Of a stretch of 33,978 nt of DNA, positions 21,625-29,375 are shown one piece after another; positions within the stretch are counted from its first letter, which is position 1; each line of letters opens with the position of its first letter. Position numbers and translations under genes: made by a program. Below the pieces are notes generated by a model that was not told where the DNA came from, ran no database searches, and worked only from the letters and a program-made list of their open reading frames with translations. The DNA is from a bacterium (GTDB lineage: Bacteria; Bacillota; Clostridia; Lachnospirales; Lachnospiraceae), in NCBI GenBank assembly GCA_023666335.1, contig JAMPCE010000024.1, forward strand, positions 1 through 33,978. The letters run 5' to 3'.

Positions 21625-22560
21625 TTACGATGTCCGCAAAAGCCGCCCGACCAGCGACCCCTCATCCACGATCGGATACTCCCTGATCGTAAACAGCATT
21701 CCATCCATCGGCGCTTTGATCCGATCGCGCACGCTGCCGGAAAGCGGATCCAGGATCTCCCCGATCAGTTCTCCTTTTGCAAGCTGCGCCCCATGCCTGA
21801 CCGCCGGCACAAAAAGCCCTCCGGTCGCCGCATTCAGATAGGCAACATCCTCCGGATTGCAGGAGACTACAGGTTGTCTTACAGTCGCCGTCTCTCCCTC
21901 CCAGATACCGATCTTCTTCATCAGGTTAAAAATGCCGTCCACCATCTGATCCCCGTACGATCTGGTAATGCGCATCCCCACCCCCATCTCTACCACAAGG
22001 GTCGGCGTACCGATATTGTTCAGGCTGTAAGCCAGCGTCGATTCCAACACCGTACTCGATGCGTGCACCCAGACAAAATCCACATTCGCTTCCTTTGCCA
22101 GCGGAAGCAGCCGCTCTTCGTGTAGCGCATTCACACGGATCTGGGGAATCTCCGTCAGATAAATATTGCTGGCATGAATGTCCAGCACGACTTCGGAGCC
22201 CGCCAGATCCTCAATGATCTTAGCCGCCAGATACTCCGTCATATTCCCCTTACTATCCCCCGGAAACAGCCGGTTCATATCCAGTTCAAAAGCCGGAATC
22301 CCGCGGGTAATGGAATCGATCCCCAGCGGATTTAACGCCGGATAGATATCGACTATTCCATGTAGTCTCTCTTTTTGTTCCCTGATGCGCCGAATCAATT
22401 CAAAGCAGACATACTGCCCCTCCAGCTCATCCCCGTGAATTCCCGTCACCACACTGATGCGTTTTTTTGCATCACCGCTGTTTTCGGGTTCGATCCTGTT
22501 TTTTTGAATCCGCAGCGCCTCATTCACAGGCAGCGCCACGGATGCAACTGTTGTAATCAT
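21625..22560 (-). CDS. Aspartoacylase/succinylglutamate desuccinylase-family deacylase
   Basis: A 311-residue protein of the M14-like AspA/AstE superfamily. The zinc ligands are present as GIHGDE (H42, E45) and DIHAS (H129), the substrate-binding motif as DMNRLFPG, and the catalytic Glu as VVEMGVG (E191). Members hydrolyse N-acyl amino acids or related amides. The C-terminal 80 residues form a lipoyl-like beta domain typical of the longer family members. The sister gene that follows has lost these residues. Encoded next to ATP-grasp, alpha-E and transglutaminase genes, it may cleave or trim an amide product made by that system; the substrate is not known. Confidence 0.85.
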   Translation of the reverse strand: MITTVASVALPVNEALRIQKNRIEPENSGDAKKRISVVTGIHGDELEGQYVCFELIRRIREQKERLHGIVDIYPALNPLGIDSITRGIPAFELDMNRLFPGDSKGNMTEYLAAKIIEDLAGSEVVLDIHASNIYLTEIPQIRVNALHEERLLPLAKEANVDFVWVHASSTVLESTLAYSLNNIGTPTLVVEMGVGMRITRSYGDQMVDGIFNLMKKIGIWEGETATVRQPVVSCNPEDVAYLNAATGGLFVPAVRHGAQLAKGELIGEILDPLSGSVRDRIKAPMDGMLFTIREYPIVDEGSLVGRLLRTS

Positions 22561-22581
22561 ATCCTGTCTCCTATCCGATCA

Positions 22582-22601
22582 GCGTGATTTTTGAATCACG
22601 C
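22582..22601. other. Short perfect hairpin between transglutaminase and deacylase genes
   Basis: GCGTGATT-TTTG-AATCACGC, 8-bp stem with a 4-nt loop. It overlaps the stop codon at 22596-22598 and lies about 20 nt before the deacylase start. There is no T-run, so it is not a terminator; it may affect mRNA stability or coupling. Confidence 0.5.
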
Positions 22602-23387
22602 CTCACCTTCATTCACCGACACCTTGACCCGCTGTCTCTGCTCTCCGCCCCCGTGCATGATGCCCCGATTGATCATACAATCCGCCGCATCTCTGCCGAC
22701 GCCGATCTTGATATGATCGTCTCCCACAGGCACATCATTCGTCGGATCGATCCCGTACCAATATCCGTCTTTGGCAATCTCCACCCAGGCATGACTCGCA
22801 CCCTCGCCTGGAATCATGCCCGTCACATATCTTGCCGGGATCTGTTCCAAATGCAGCAGCGAGATCAAAATATGCGCATAATCCTGACATACGCCGCGCC
22901 CCTGTTTCCACGCCTGCTCCGCTGTGGTATTCACATCCGTGCAGCCCTTTTCATATGCAAAGTCTTCATGCAGCCTGTGCGCCAGGAAAAGCGCTTTTTC
23001 ATAAGGATCCGCCGGCAGCCTTTTCGCCAGCTTTTCATGATAAGCGTTTATCGCTTCCCCCGCCAGGTTCATCCCATGCGGATGCCGAAAGACCGCCAGC
23101 ATATCTTCGCCCACCTTCTCCTCCCTGCGGTCCAGCCCCGCATGGATGCCGCCCGTAATCCGAAAGGAAAAGGTGGTATGCTCCACATCGTCCCAGCCGT
23201 AGATCTGCGCATTCCCGAACGAGTCTGCGCCTCTGTTGTAAGGCACATTCGGAGAAAGCTGAATGTTGATCTCCTCCACCCGCTGCCGCAGCGTTTCCTG
23301 CGGAAGACATTTGATCGTAAAATGGCAGGAAGAGACGACTTCCGAATAATCGATCTGCATATAATAATCAAACGTAAGTTTTTTCAC
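22596..23387 (-). CDS. Transglutaminase-like cysteine protease
   Basis: A 263-residue protein with the catalytic triad C167 in GRGVCQDYAH, H199 in SHAWVEI, and D214 in YGIDPTND. The N-terminal part (LTFDYYMQIDYSE...) is the beta-rich extension normal for bacterial transglutaminase-like proteins of the alpha-E/ATP-grasp neighbourhood. In that family the fold is predicted to hydrolyse or transfer amide bonds of a small peptide. No signal peptide is present, so it acts in the cytoplasm. It overlaps the alpha-E gene by 4 nt, which fits a fixed-stoichiometry partnership. Confidence 0.88.
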   Translation of the reverse strand: MKKLTFDYYMQIDYSEVVSSCHFTIKCLPQETLRQRVEEINIQLSPNVPYNRGADSFGNAQIYGWDDVEHTTFSFRITGGIHAGLDRREEKVGEDMLAVFRHPHGMNLAGEAINAYHEKLAKRLPADPYEKALFLAHRLHEDFAYEKGCTDVNTTAEQAWKQGRGVCQDYAHILISLLHLEQIPARYVTGMIPGEGASHAWVEIAKDGYWYGIDPTNDVPVGDDHIKIGVGRDAADCMINRGIMHGGGEQRQRVKVSVNEGEA

Positions 23388-24046
23388 AGGATCGCCTCCA
23401 CTTCTTTTACGATCCTGTAATAATTCAGTTCCGGTCCCTTTACCAATATTTTCAGGGATTCCAGCCTGTCAGGATCATATTCCAATCCGCACCGCTCCAC
23501 CCGCGGGATCATGCGGTGTACTTCCCGCTCCAGCGCTTCCTGCTTCATGCCGAGCCTTGCGTAAAGGTCGATGCGCTCGATCCGTTTTCCGGCCTTGATG
23601 ATATTCCGGATCTGCTCTGCGTCGATCTGATCATCCGCCGTGCCCCAAAACGCCATCAGATCGTCCAGTGCATGCTGCAATTCGATGAGCGGCGCCCTGC
23701 TCTCTCCCGCCTTATTCATCTCATAAAGCGCAAGCTGTATGTAGGACAGCGTTTCCGATCCGATGCTCTCCCGCAGGACGATCGCGTTGTCATATGCCCT
23801 GTTTAAGTTACTGACAATGGAATCCGGATTATCCGCGTCAAAAGGATATTTCCGCAAAAAAGTATTTTTGTCGCCATAGATATCCGGAATATCCACCATC
23901 TCACAAAATTCCCGATAACTGTCCGTGATCTCATCGATCATCGCATCAAAACTCCTGTAAAAGATGCGGAGCGTCGTATAGACACGTTCCGTATATCTTC
24001 CCAGCCAATATAACCTGTCCGCCTGTTCTACCGAGATAATACCCAT
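23384..24046 (-). CDS. Alpha-E domain protein (DUF403), short form
   Basis: A 220-residue, all-helical protein starting MGIISVEQADRLYWLGRYTERVYTTL; the (A)xRLYWLGRYxER opening is the hallmark of alpha-E proteins. The family is usually around 300 residues, so this one appears shortened in the C-terminal half, though it ends cleanly. Alpha-E proteins always occur with circularly permuted ATP-grasp enzymes and transglutaminases and are thought to be their partner or carrier. It overlaps the ATP-grasp gene by 19 nt and the transglutaminase gene by 4 nt. Confidence 0.85.
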   Translation of the reverse strand: MGIISVEQADRLYWLGRYTERVYTTLRIFYRSFDAMIDEITDSYREFCEMVDIPDIYGDKNTFLRKYPFDADNPDSIVSNLNRAYDNAIVLRESIGSETLSYIQLALYEMNKAGESRAPLIELQHALDDLMAFWGTADDQIDAEQIRNIIKAGKRIERIDLYARLGMKQEALEREVHRMIPRVERCGLEYDPDRLESLKILVKGPELNYYRIVKEVEAIL

Positions 24047-25359
24047 GTGTCCTTAAATCCTCCTCCCTGCGATGAATTGACGATAAACGAATCGGGGTTT
24101 CTGGAAAACCGCGTCAGACCGCTCCTCCAGACAAGCGGTTCCTCCGCCATCAGCACAAAAGCCCGCAGATCCGCTTTCCTCGGAATCACGCTGCCATCCT
24201 CGACAATATCCAGATCCTGAAAGTCGATCACTTCCTGCGCAATGAATCTCCTGGGTTCTTTTTGCAGCAGCGCAATAAATTCTTCTTTCTTTTCCTTTGT
24301 CATACTGTTTCCGAAAGTCACCCCGTAACCGCCCGCTTCCGCCACATCCTTTAGCACCAGCTCGTCGAAATGTTCCAGCACATACCGCATATCTTCTTCA
24401 TAAAAAGGAAGATACGTCGGCGCGTTTGACAGCACCGGCTCCTCGTCCAGATAATAGCGGATCATCTTCGGCACGAAATAATAGATTCCCTTATCGTCCG
24501 CCACCCCGTTGCCCGGCGCATTTAAAAGCGCCACATTTCCCTTGCGGAATACATCATAAATATGAGGAATCCCGATCAGGGAATCCGCCCTGAAATTCAT
24601 GGGATCGAGATAATCGTCCGATATCCGCCGATACACCGCTCCCACCTGTTCCAGGCTCCCGTTCATGGTCACATAATAGAGCTTATCGTTTTTTACCCGC
24701 AGTTCCGAACCGTTGACCAGATGCGCGCCCGTCTTTTCCGCCAGATAAGAATGCTCAAAGTAAGCCGCATTGTACCGCCCGGGCGTGAGAATGACCGTAT
24801 GACCGCCGGTGTTCACATAGTCCATCGTGCGGCGCAGAAGATGGGCATAATTCCGGTTATCCTCCAGATGATTGTCGTGAAAGGTATCGGGCGAACTCCG
24901 TCTGCAAAGTTCTCTGGCGATCATGGGGTAAGACGCCCCGGAGGGTACGCGCAGATTATCCTCCAGAATATACCAGTTCCCGTCCTTTCCTTTCACCAGA
25001 TCGATCCCCGAAATGTGGGAGTAGATTCCTTTTGGCGGCGCCGCGCCCTCGCACTCCGCCATGTAGCCGCTCGAGGCAAAGATAAAATCCTCCGGCACGA
25101 TCCCGTCCTTTACGATCTGCTTTTTGCCGTAAATATCCCGAATAAACAGATTGAGCGCCAGAACGCGCTGTTTTAAGCCCCGTTCCAGAAACAGAAATTC
25201 CTCGTGCCCGATGATCCGCGGGATCGCGTCAAACGGGAAAAGCTGCTCCTTAAAGACATTGTTTTTATAAATGCCGAACTTCACGCCGTAACGCGCGAGC
25301 AGTTCATTGACTGTGTCCGTGTGCTGCAAAAGATCAAGCCGCTGCATTCTCTCGTCCAT
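24028..25359 (-). CDS. Circularly permuted ATP-grasp protein (type 2, DUF404/DUF407)
   Basis: A 443-residue protein. Family motifs in order: FPFDAIPRII near residue 45, LEDNLRVPSGASYPM near 140 (metal-binding acids), LKDVAEAGGYGV near 345, ADLRAFVLM near 400, and the C-terminal VNSSQGGGFKDTWVL. This is the circularly permuted ATP-grasp amidoligase predicted to couple an amine to a carboxylate through an acyl-phosphate. It is the catalytic core of the alpha-E/transglutaminase module. The upstream kinase-like gene ends only 2 nt before its start, and the downstream alpha-E gene overlaps it, so expression is coupled. Confidence 0.88.
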   Translation of the reverse strand: MDERMQRLDLLQHTDTVNELLARYGVKFGIYKNNVFKEQLFPFDAIPRIIGHEEFLFLERGLKQRVLALNLFIRDIYGKKQIVKDGIVPEDFIFASSGYMAECEGAAPPKGIYSHISGIDLVKGKDGNWYILEDNLRVPSGASYPMIARELCRRSSPDTFHDNHLEDNRNYAHLLRRTMDYVNTGGHTVILTPGRYNAAYFEHSYLAEKTGAHLVNGSELRVKNDKLYYVTMNGSLEQVGAVYRRISDDYLDPMNFRADSLIGIPHIYDVFRKGNVALLNAPGNGVADDKGIYYFVPKMIRYYLDEEPVLSNAPTYLPFYEEDMRYVLEHFDELVLKDVAEAGGYGVTFGNSMTKEKKEEFIALLQKEPRRFIAQEVIDFQDLDIVEDGSVIPRKADLRAFVLMAEEPLVWRSGLTRFSRNPDSFIVNSSQGGGFKDTWVLSR

Positions 25360-25361
25360 TT

Positions 25362-25967
25362 TTATCCTCTTTCTTCTCCAAACAAATTCCGCGCAATTTC
25401 CGTCAAGATCTGCGCTGTTTTCTCTATCCCAAAGTGACTCGAGTCCACCATAAGATCCCGATTAGAAAACATATCCTGATACTCCGGACAATATCTTCTA
25501 TGATACAACTCTCTGGAACGATCCACCTCCCGAATCATTTTTCTCGCCACTTTTTCTTCCATTTTCAATATTTCTGTACAATTTTTCAACCGCTTCTCAT
25601 AAGGCGCATAAATATATACATTCATCCTATTTTCAAAATCCGCCAAAATAGACTCGGCACATCGTCCTACAATGATACAGGACTCCTTTTTTGCCAGATC
25701 TTCTATGATGTTTTTCTGAATACTGAAAATCTCATCCTGCATATTGGAAACGCCCATGCCCAGCGGATACTGCCTCTTAAAATAAATGGAATTGGAATTT
25801 TCTTCTTTTGCGCTGATCATGGACACGGGCAGCCCCATCCGCTTTGCCGTCTCCTCCACGATATCTCTGTCGTAAAATTCAATGTTCAATTCCTCCGCCA
25901 TCCGTTTCGCGATGGTTCGCCCCATACTGCCGAACTGTCTTGAGATCGTGATCACATATTGTTTCAT
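25362..25967 (-). CDS. Cytidylate-kinase-like P-loop protein
   Basis: A 201-residue protein from the ATG at 25967, which has AGAGGA 7 nt upstream and starts MKQYVITISRQFGSMGR, the normal start of the clostridial cytidylate kinase-like family. ISRQFGSMGRTIA is a variant P-loop (GSxGRxIA), followed by FYDRDIVEETAKRMGL and SCIIVGRCAESIL and an R-rich lid (KMIREVDRSRELYHRRYC). These proteins lack the canonical Cmk P-loop and their substrate is unproven. Its place between transporter permeases and the ATP-grasp gene suggests a phosphorylation step in the same pathway. Confidence 0.8.
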   Translation of the reverse strand: MKQYVITISRQFGSMGRTIAKRMAEELNIEFYDRDIVEETAKRMGLPVSMISAKEENSNSIYFKRQYPLGMGVSNMQDEIFSIQKNIIEDLAKKESCIIVGRCAESILADFENRMNVYIYAPYEKRLKNCTEILKMEEKVARKMIREVDRSRELYHRRYCPEYQDMFSNRDLMVDSSHFGIEKTAQILTEIARNLFGEERG

Positions 25968-25998
25968 GCCGCTTTCCTCTCTTTTCCCCCGCATCGCC

Positions 25999-26760
25999 TC
26001 ATACTCCCGCCGGAACTGCCCTTTTCCGCTTTTTCTGCATATTCCTGACAATAAAGGAAATCGTGAAATTGATTATGAAATAAATCAGGCACGCAAAGCC
26101 AAAAAGGACAAACACATCCGATACATTAATCGTTCCCAGCCCATTGTATCTCTGCGCCGAACTTAAAATCTTTTTCACCCGTGCCATCAACTCGATCGTC
26201 GCCACATTTGCCAGATAAGAAGAATCCTTTATGGTTGTAATCACTTGGCTTAAAAGCGTTGGCACGATATTCCGATAAGCCTGCGGCAATACGATATAGA
26301 GCATGATCTGTACCGTTCCGAAACCCTGGGAACGTCCTGCTTCAAATTGTCCCTCAGCCACGGAATTAAGACCGCCCCTGACAATTTCCGCAATAACTGA
26401 GGAGGTAAACAAAATCAGGGCAACTGCTGTCTTAAACAGAAGCTTTACCTCCGCGGAGGAAAGTCCCCACATCTTGCGTCCCAAAAATTCCGGACAGGGA
26501 CAGAATACCAGACAGACAAAAATCCATAAAAGCAATGGCGTATTGCGGAAAATCTCTATATATGCCACCGCAAGCCATTTAAAAACTCTGGTCCTGTTGC
26601 TGTTGCAATAATTCCTGAGAAGCGCCAGCACCGATCCGAAGAGCAGACCGATCACCACAGCCGTCAGGGAAATGATAATGGTAAAAGCCACGCCCTTTAG
26701 CAAATAGAGCAACACCGCGCTGTTTGTTATGATAGACAGGCTTCCTCTGATTGTTTCCAT
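25999..26760 (-). CDS. Polar amino-acid ABC transporter permease (second)
   Basis: A 253-residue protein with about five membrane segments (from LLKGVAFTIIISLTAVVIGLLFG to the C-terminal VLFGFACLIYFIINFTISFIV). The permease/ATPase coupling motif is EIVRGGLNSVAEGQFEAGRSQGF (EAA loop), and the IEIFRNTPLLLWIF stretch is typical of the HisM/GlnP family. It forms a heterodimeric pore with the permease at 26764-27489, which ends 3 nt upstream. It is part of the four-gene amino-acid uptake system. Confidence 0.9.
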   Translation of the reverse strand: METIRGSLSIITNSAVLLYLLKGVAFTIIISLTAVVIGLLFGSVLALLRNYCNSNRTRVFKWLAVAYIEIFRNTPLLLWIFVCLVFCPCPEFLGRKMWGLSSAEVKLLFKTAVALILFTSSVIAEIVRGGLNSVAEGQFEAGRSQGFGTVQIMLYIVLPQAYRNIVPTLLSQVITTIKDSSYLANVATIELMARVKKILSSAQRYNGLGTINVSDVFVLFGFACLIYFIINFTISFIVRNMQKKRKRAVPAGV

Positions 26761-26763
26761 GGA

Positions 26764-27489
26764 TTACGCCACCCTTTCCGATCTCTTCCGATCCGTTCTG
26801 CCACTGCGATCCTCCCGCTTCTTTAATGAAATCTCCCACATACTGGCCAGCGAAGAAAGCGGGCAGCACACCACAAAGAACAAAAGACCGCTTATGAGAT
26901 ATGCCGGTGCATACGCACCGCCCGTATTTTCCCCTGTCACAAAACTGTAGGTCGTAGAAATCAGATCCGCTCCGCCGACAATATAAAGACAGGATGTATT
27001 TTTAAAAATATTGACCACCTGATTCACCATGGGCGGCAGGATCACCTTGATGCTCTGGGGCAGAATGATATAGTACATTCTCCCGAGATACCCAAAGCCC
27101 TGCGAAAAAGCTGCCTCAAACTGTCCCTTGGGAACCGCCTCGATCCCGGCCCGTACCACCTCCGCCACATAAGCGCCGTGGTAAATGCCCAGAGACAGGA
27201 CGCCAGTCATCAGAATCCCCAGCCCGTGTCCGGAGAACGCCAGTGCATAATAGAGAAAGCACATTTGCAAAAGCAACGGCGTATTCTGTACAAGCTCTAC
27301 ATAGACTCTGGCGATTGCCGCCAGCGGTTTTTTCCCGCTGGTGGCAAACAACCCTAACACAACCCCAATGACCAGAGAGAGAAGCAGACCAAATCCCGCC
27401 GAAATCACGGTGTTTTTAAGCCCCATCAAAAATGTGCCTCTATAGATCCAAACTTTATTCCACGCATTTGCTGAAAATAATCCGGCCAT
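26764..27489 (-). CDS. Polar amino-acid ABC transporter permease (first)
   Basis: A 241-residue HisM/GlnP-like membrane protein. FLMGLKNTVISAGFGLLLSLVIGVVLGLF is the first transmembrane unit, VYVELVQNTPLLLQM the family signature, and EVVRAGIEAVPKGQFEAAFSQGF the EAA coupling loop that contacts the ATPase. It has about five membrane segments and a basic cytoplasmic tail. It pairs with the permease gene 3 nt downstream. Confidence 0.9.
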   Translation of the reverse strand: MAGLFSANAWNKVWIYRGTFLMGLKNTVISAGFGLLLSLVIGVVLGLFATSGKKPLAAIARVYVELVQNTPLLLQMCFLYYALAFSGHGLGILMTGVLSLGIYHGAYVAEVVRAGIEAVPKGQFEAAFSQGFGYLGRMYYIILPQSIKVILPPMVNQVVNIFKNTSCLYIVGGADLISTTYSFVTGENTGGAYAPAYLISGLLFFVVCCPLSSLASMWEISLKKREDRSGRTDRKRSERVA

Positions 27490-27524
27490 CCTTCTCCCTC
27501 TTTTCCCGACTGTATTTTACAAGC

Positions 27525-28463
27525 TCAATCAATTCCATTCTCTGTGATCAGTCCATCGATCGTGCCGTCGGATAACCAGCCTGTCACCAACCCGTCCACA
27601 TATGCACTGAGACCGGAACCCTTTTTCGTTGCCACGCCGTACTCCTGAGGCGCAAATTTCTCATCAATATAAGTACGGTCATCCGTGTGATAGACCGCCA
27701 GAATGGATTTATCCACGCAGAAAGCATCCACCTCTCCCGCGCTCAGAGCTGTAGAAATCGTAGGATAATCATCATACTGTGCGAAACTGATTCCATCCGT
27801 CCATGTGGCAGGATCAAATGTCTCTGCGTCAAAACCGTCTCCGCCGACCACACCGTTTTCGATCATCGCCGACACAAGACTTTTTGCCGAAGTAGAGCCC
27901 GAAGATACACCCACCTTTTTATCTTTCAGATCGGCAAGTCCCGCAATGCCGGAGTCATTCTGTACCAGAACCGTCACATAATCCGTATAATACGGAGTCG
28001 AGAAATCCCAGCTTTCCTTTCTTTCCTCCGTGATGGTGAAAGTTGCCAGCACACAGTCGATATCGCCCGAATCCAAAAGTTCCGTTCTCGTTGCCGCCGT
28101 CACCGTCGTGAACTCCACATCCACGCCCAAACTCTCTGCAATTTTCTCCGCCAGAGAAATTTCCATGCCGGAATACTCTCCCGTCAACTCATCCTGAAAG
28201 CCGAAACCGATCACCGCATTTTTGACCCCTACCCGAAGTACACCCCTGTCGATGATTGCCTGCACGTCAGCCGATACATCCCCAGCTGCTCCGCCCTCCA
28301 CTGATGCTTCACTCTCCGCTGCTCCATCTTCTGCCGGTGCCTCGCTCTCTTCTGCCACAGGCTCCGGTCCCGCAGCCGTTACAGCCTTATCTTCCCCGCA
28401 GCCGGTCAGCGCCATCATCGTCAGCGCTATACCCAATACCATAGCCAATCCTCTCTTTTTCAT
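27525..28463 (-). CDS. Amino-acid-binding lipoprotein of the ABC transporter
   Basis: A 312-residue family 3 solute-binding protein. The signal peptide ends in a lipobox ALTGC with lipidated C22. A disordered acidic linker rich in E, A and S (about residues 30-62) tethers the binding domain. The domain begins GVLRVGVKNAVIGFGFQD and includes GMEISLAEKIAESLG, DCVLATFTITEERKESWDFSTPYY and KVGVSSGSTSAK, typical of polar amino-acid binders such as glutamine, glutamate or cystine. Ligand identity cannot be read from the sequence. An AGGAGGAG ribosome binding site precedes it, consistent with high expression relative to the permeases. Confidence 0.9.
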   Translation of the reverse strand: MKKRGLAMVLGIALTMMALTGCGEDKAVTAAGPEPVAEESEAPAEDGAAESEASVEGGAAGDVSADVQAIIDRGVLRVGVKNAVIGFGFQDELTGEYSGMEISLAEKIAESLGVDVEFTTVTAATRTELLDSGDIDCVLATFTITEERKESWDFSTPYYTDYVTVLVQNDSGIAGLADLKDKKVGVSSGSTSAKSLVSAMIENGVVGGDGFDAETFDPATWTDGISFAQYDDYPTISTALSAGEVDAFCVDKSILAVYHTDDRTYIDEKFAPQEYGVATKKGSGLSAYVDGLVTGWLSDGTIDGLITENGID

Positions 28464-28499
28464 AATCTCTCCTCCTGTCCTCTATTTTGAAAAACATCC

Positions 28500-29225
28500 T
28501 TACTTCCGGATGATTTTTCCCAAAAATGTTTTTAATCTCTCATTCTGCGGATGTTCAAAGAACTCCTCCGGTGTTCCTTCCTCCAGAATCTGTCCGTCTG
28601 CCATGAAGACCACCCGGTCCGCCACCTGTCTGGCAAATCCCATCTCGTGCGTTACCACCACCATCGTAATGTTTTCTTTCGCCAGCTTGATCATCACATC
28701 CAGTACCTCCTGAATCGTCTCCGGATCCAACGCAGAGGTCGGTTCGTCAAACAGAATGATCTTCGTCTGCATACACAGCGCTCTCGCAATAGCAATCCTC
28801 TGTTGCTGCCCACCGGAGAGCGTCGTCGGATACACATGCGCCTTTTCCCGCAGACCCACCACATCCAAATAATGGTAAGCCAGTTTTTCTGCTTCCTCAC
28901 GGCTTTTGTGATGCAGCTTCATCGGCGCCAATACCAGATTTTTCAAAACTGTCATATGCGGATACAGATTAAACTGCTGGAACACCATGGAAGTCGTTCT
29001 GCGGACAAGCTGCGTCTTATTCCTGTGCGTCAGTTCTTCCCCGTCTATGTACACATGACCGCCGCTTGGTTCTTCCAGAAAATTCATACACCGCACCGTA
29101 GTGGATTTGCCGGAGCCGGAGGGTCCGATAATCACCAGTTTTTCTCCCTCTTTTACCTCCAGGTTGACATCTTTGAGTACATGCAGTTCGCCAAAATATT
29201 TATTGACATGTTCCAGTTTGATCAT
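28500..29225 (-). CDS. Polar amino-acid ABC transporter ATP-binding protein (GlnQ-like)
   Basis: A 241-residue ATPase from the ATG at 29225, the family's usual start ([17 protein letters not shown]). Walker A is GPSGSGKST (34-42), the Q-loop [12 protein letters not shown], the signature LSGGQQQR near 134, Walker B IILFDEP, and the H-loop [11 protein letters not shown]. It powers uptake by the two permeases and the lipoprotein encoded downstream. The reading frame stays open upstream to an ATG at 29322-29324, across a leader hairpin, but that ATG lacks a ribosome binding site. This is the first gene of the ten-gene operon. Confidence 0.93.
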   Translation of the reverse strand: MIKLEHVNKYFGELHVLKDVNLEVKEGEKLVIIGPSGSGKSTTVRCMNFLEEPSGGHVYIDGEELTHRNKTQLVRRTTSMVFQQFNLYPHMTVLKNLVLAPMKLHHKSREEAEKLAYHYLDVVGLREKAHVYPTTLSGGQQQRIAIARALCMQTKIILFDEPTSALDPETIQEVLDVMIKLAKENITMVVVTHEMGFARQVADRVVFMADGQILEEGTPEEFFEHPQNERLKTFLGKIIRK

Positions 29226-29254
29226 AGCCGTTCCCTCTCTCGCCTGAAATAACA

Positions 29255-29294
29255 AAAGGCGCTTCTTCCGAACTCCATCCGAAGAAACGCCTTT
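29255..29294 (-). promoter_or_regulatory. Leader hairpin ahead of the transporter operon (attenuator-like)
   Basis: A 7-bp (AAAGGCG/CGCCTTT) plus 6-bp (TTCTTC/GAAGAA) stem separated by one mismatch, with a 12-nt loop. Read on the minus strand it is followed by CTTTTGTTATTTC. It lies between the promoter at 29347-29375 and the ATPase start at 29225, so it could act as an attenuator or mRNA stabiliser. No recognised riboswitch or T-box core was seen. Confidence 0.45.
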
Positions 29295-29317
29295 GTTTCC
29301 GTACGCGTGTATATTTG

Positions 29318-29329
29318 TATACATGTATA
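29318..29329. promoter_or_regulatory. 12-bp palindrome just downstream of the transporter promoter
   Basis: TATACATGTATA is a perfect palindrome about 10-20 nt downstream of the expected transcription start. It could be a repressor operator; being AT-rich it could also be chance. Confidence 0.3.
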
Positions 29330-29346
29330 TTTTCTATCTGTGTCCT

Positions 29347-29375
29347 AGTATACGGTCATTGCTCACAAAAGTCAA
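29347..29375 (-). promoter_or_regulatory. Sigma-A-type promoter of the transporter-amidoligase operon
   Basis: On the minus strand, TTGACT (29370-29375), 17-nt spacer, TATACT (29347-29352): five of six consensus matches in each box and ideal spacing. Transcription would start near 29340. It overlaps the stop codon of the upstream membrane-HAD gene. Confidence 0.85.

Noticed and set aside
22584..23420. Plus-strand open frame of 278 codons opposite the transglutaminase gene
   Set aside because: It is antisense to a gene with a complete Cys-His-Asp triad; the composition is that of a GC-rich shadow frame.
29226..29324. N-terminal extension of the ABC ATPase from the ATG at 29324
   Set aside because: There is no ribosome binding site, it crosses a strong hairpin, and the family starts at MIKLEHV, which has its own site.
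29225..29340. T-box or amino-acid riboswitch in the transporter leader
   Set aside because: No T-box core (AGGGTGGNACCGCG-like) or other recognised riboswitch core was found; only a simple hairpin and a palindrome are visible.
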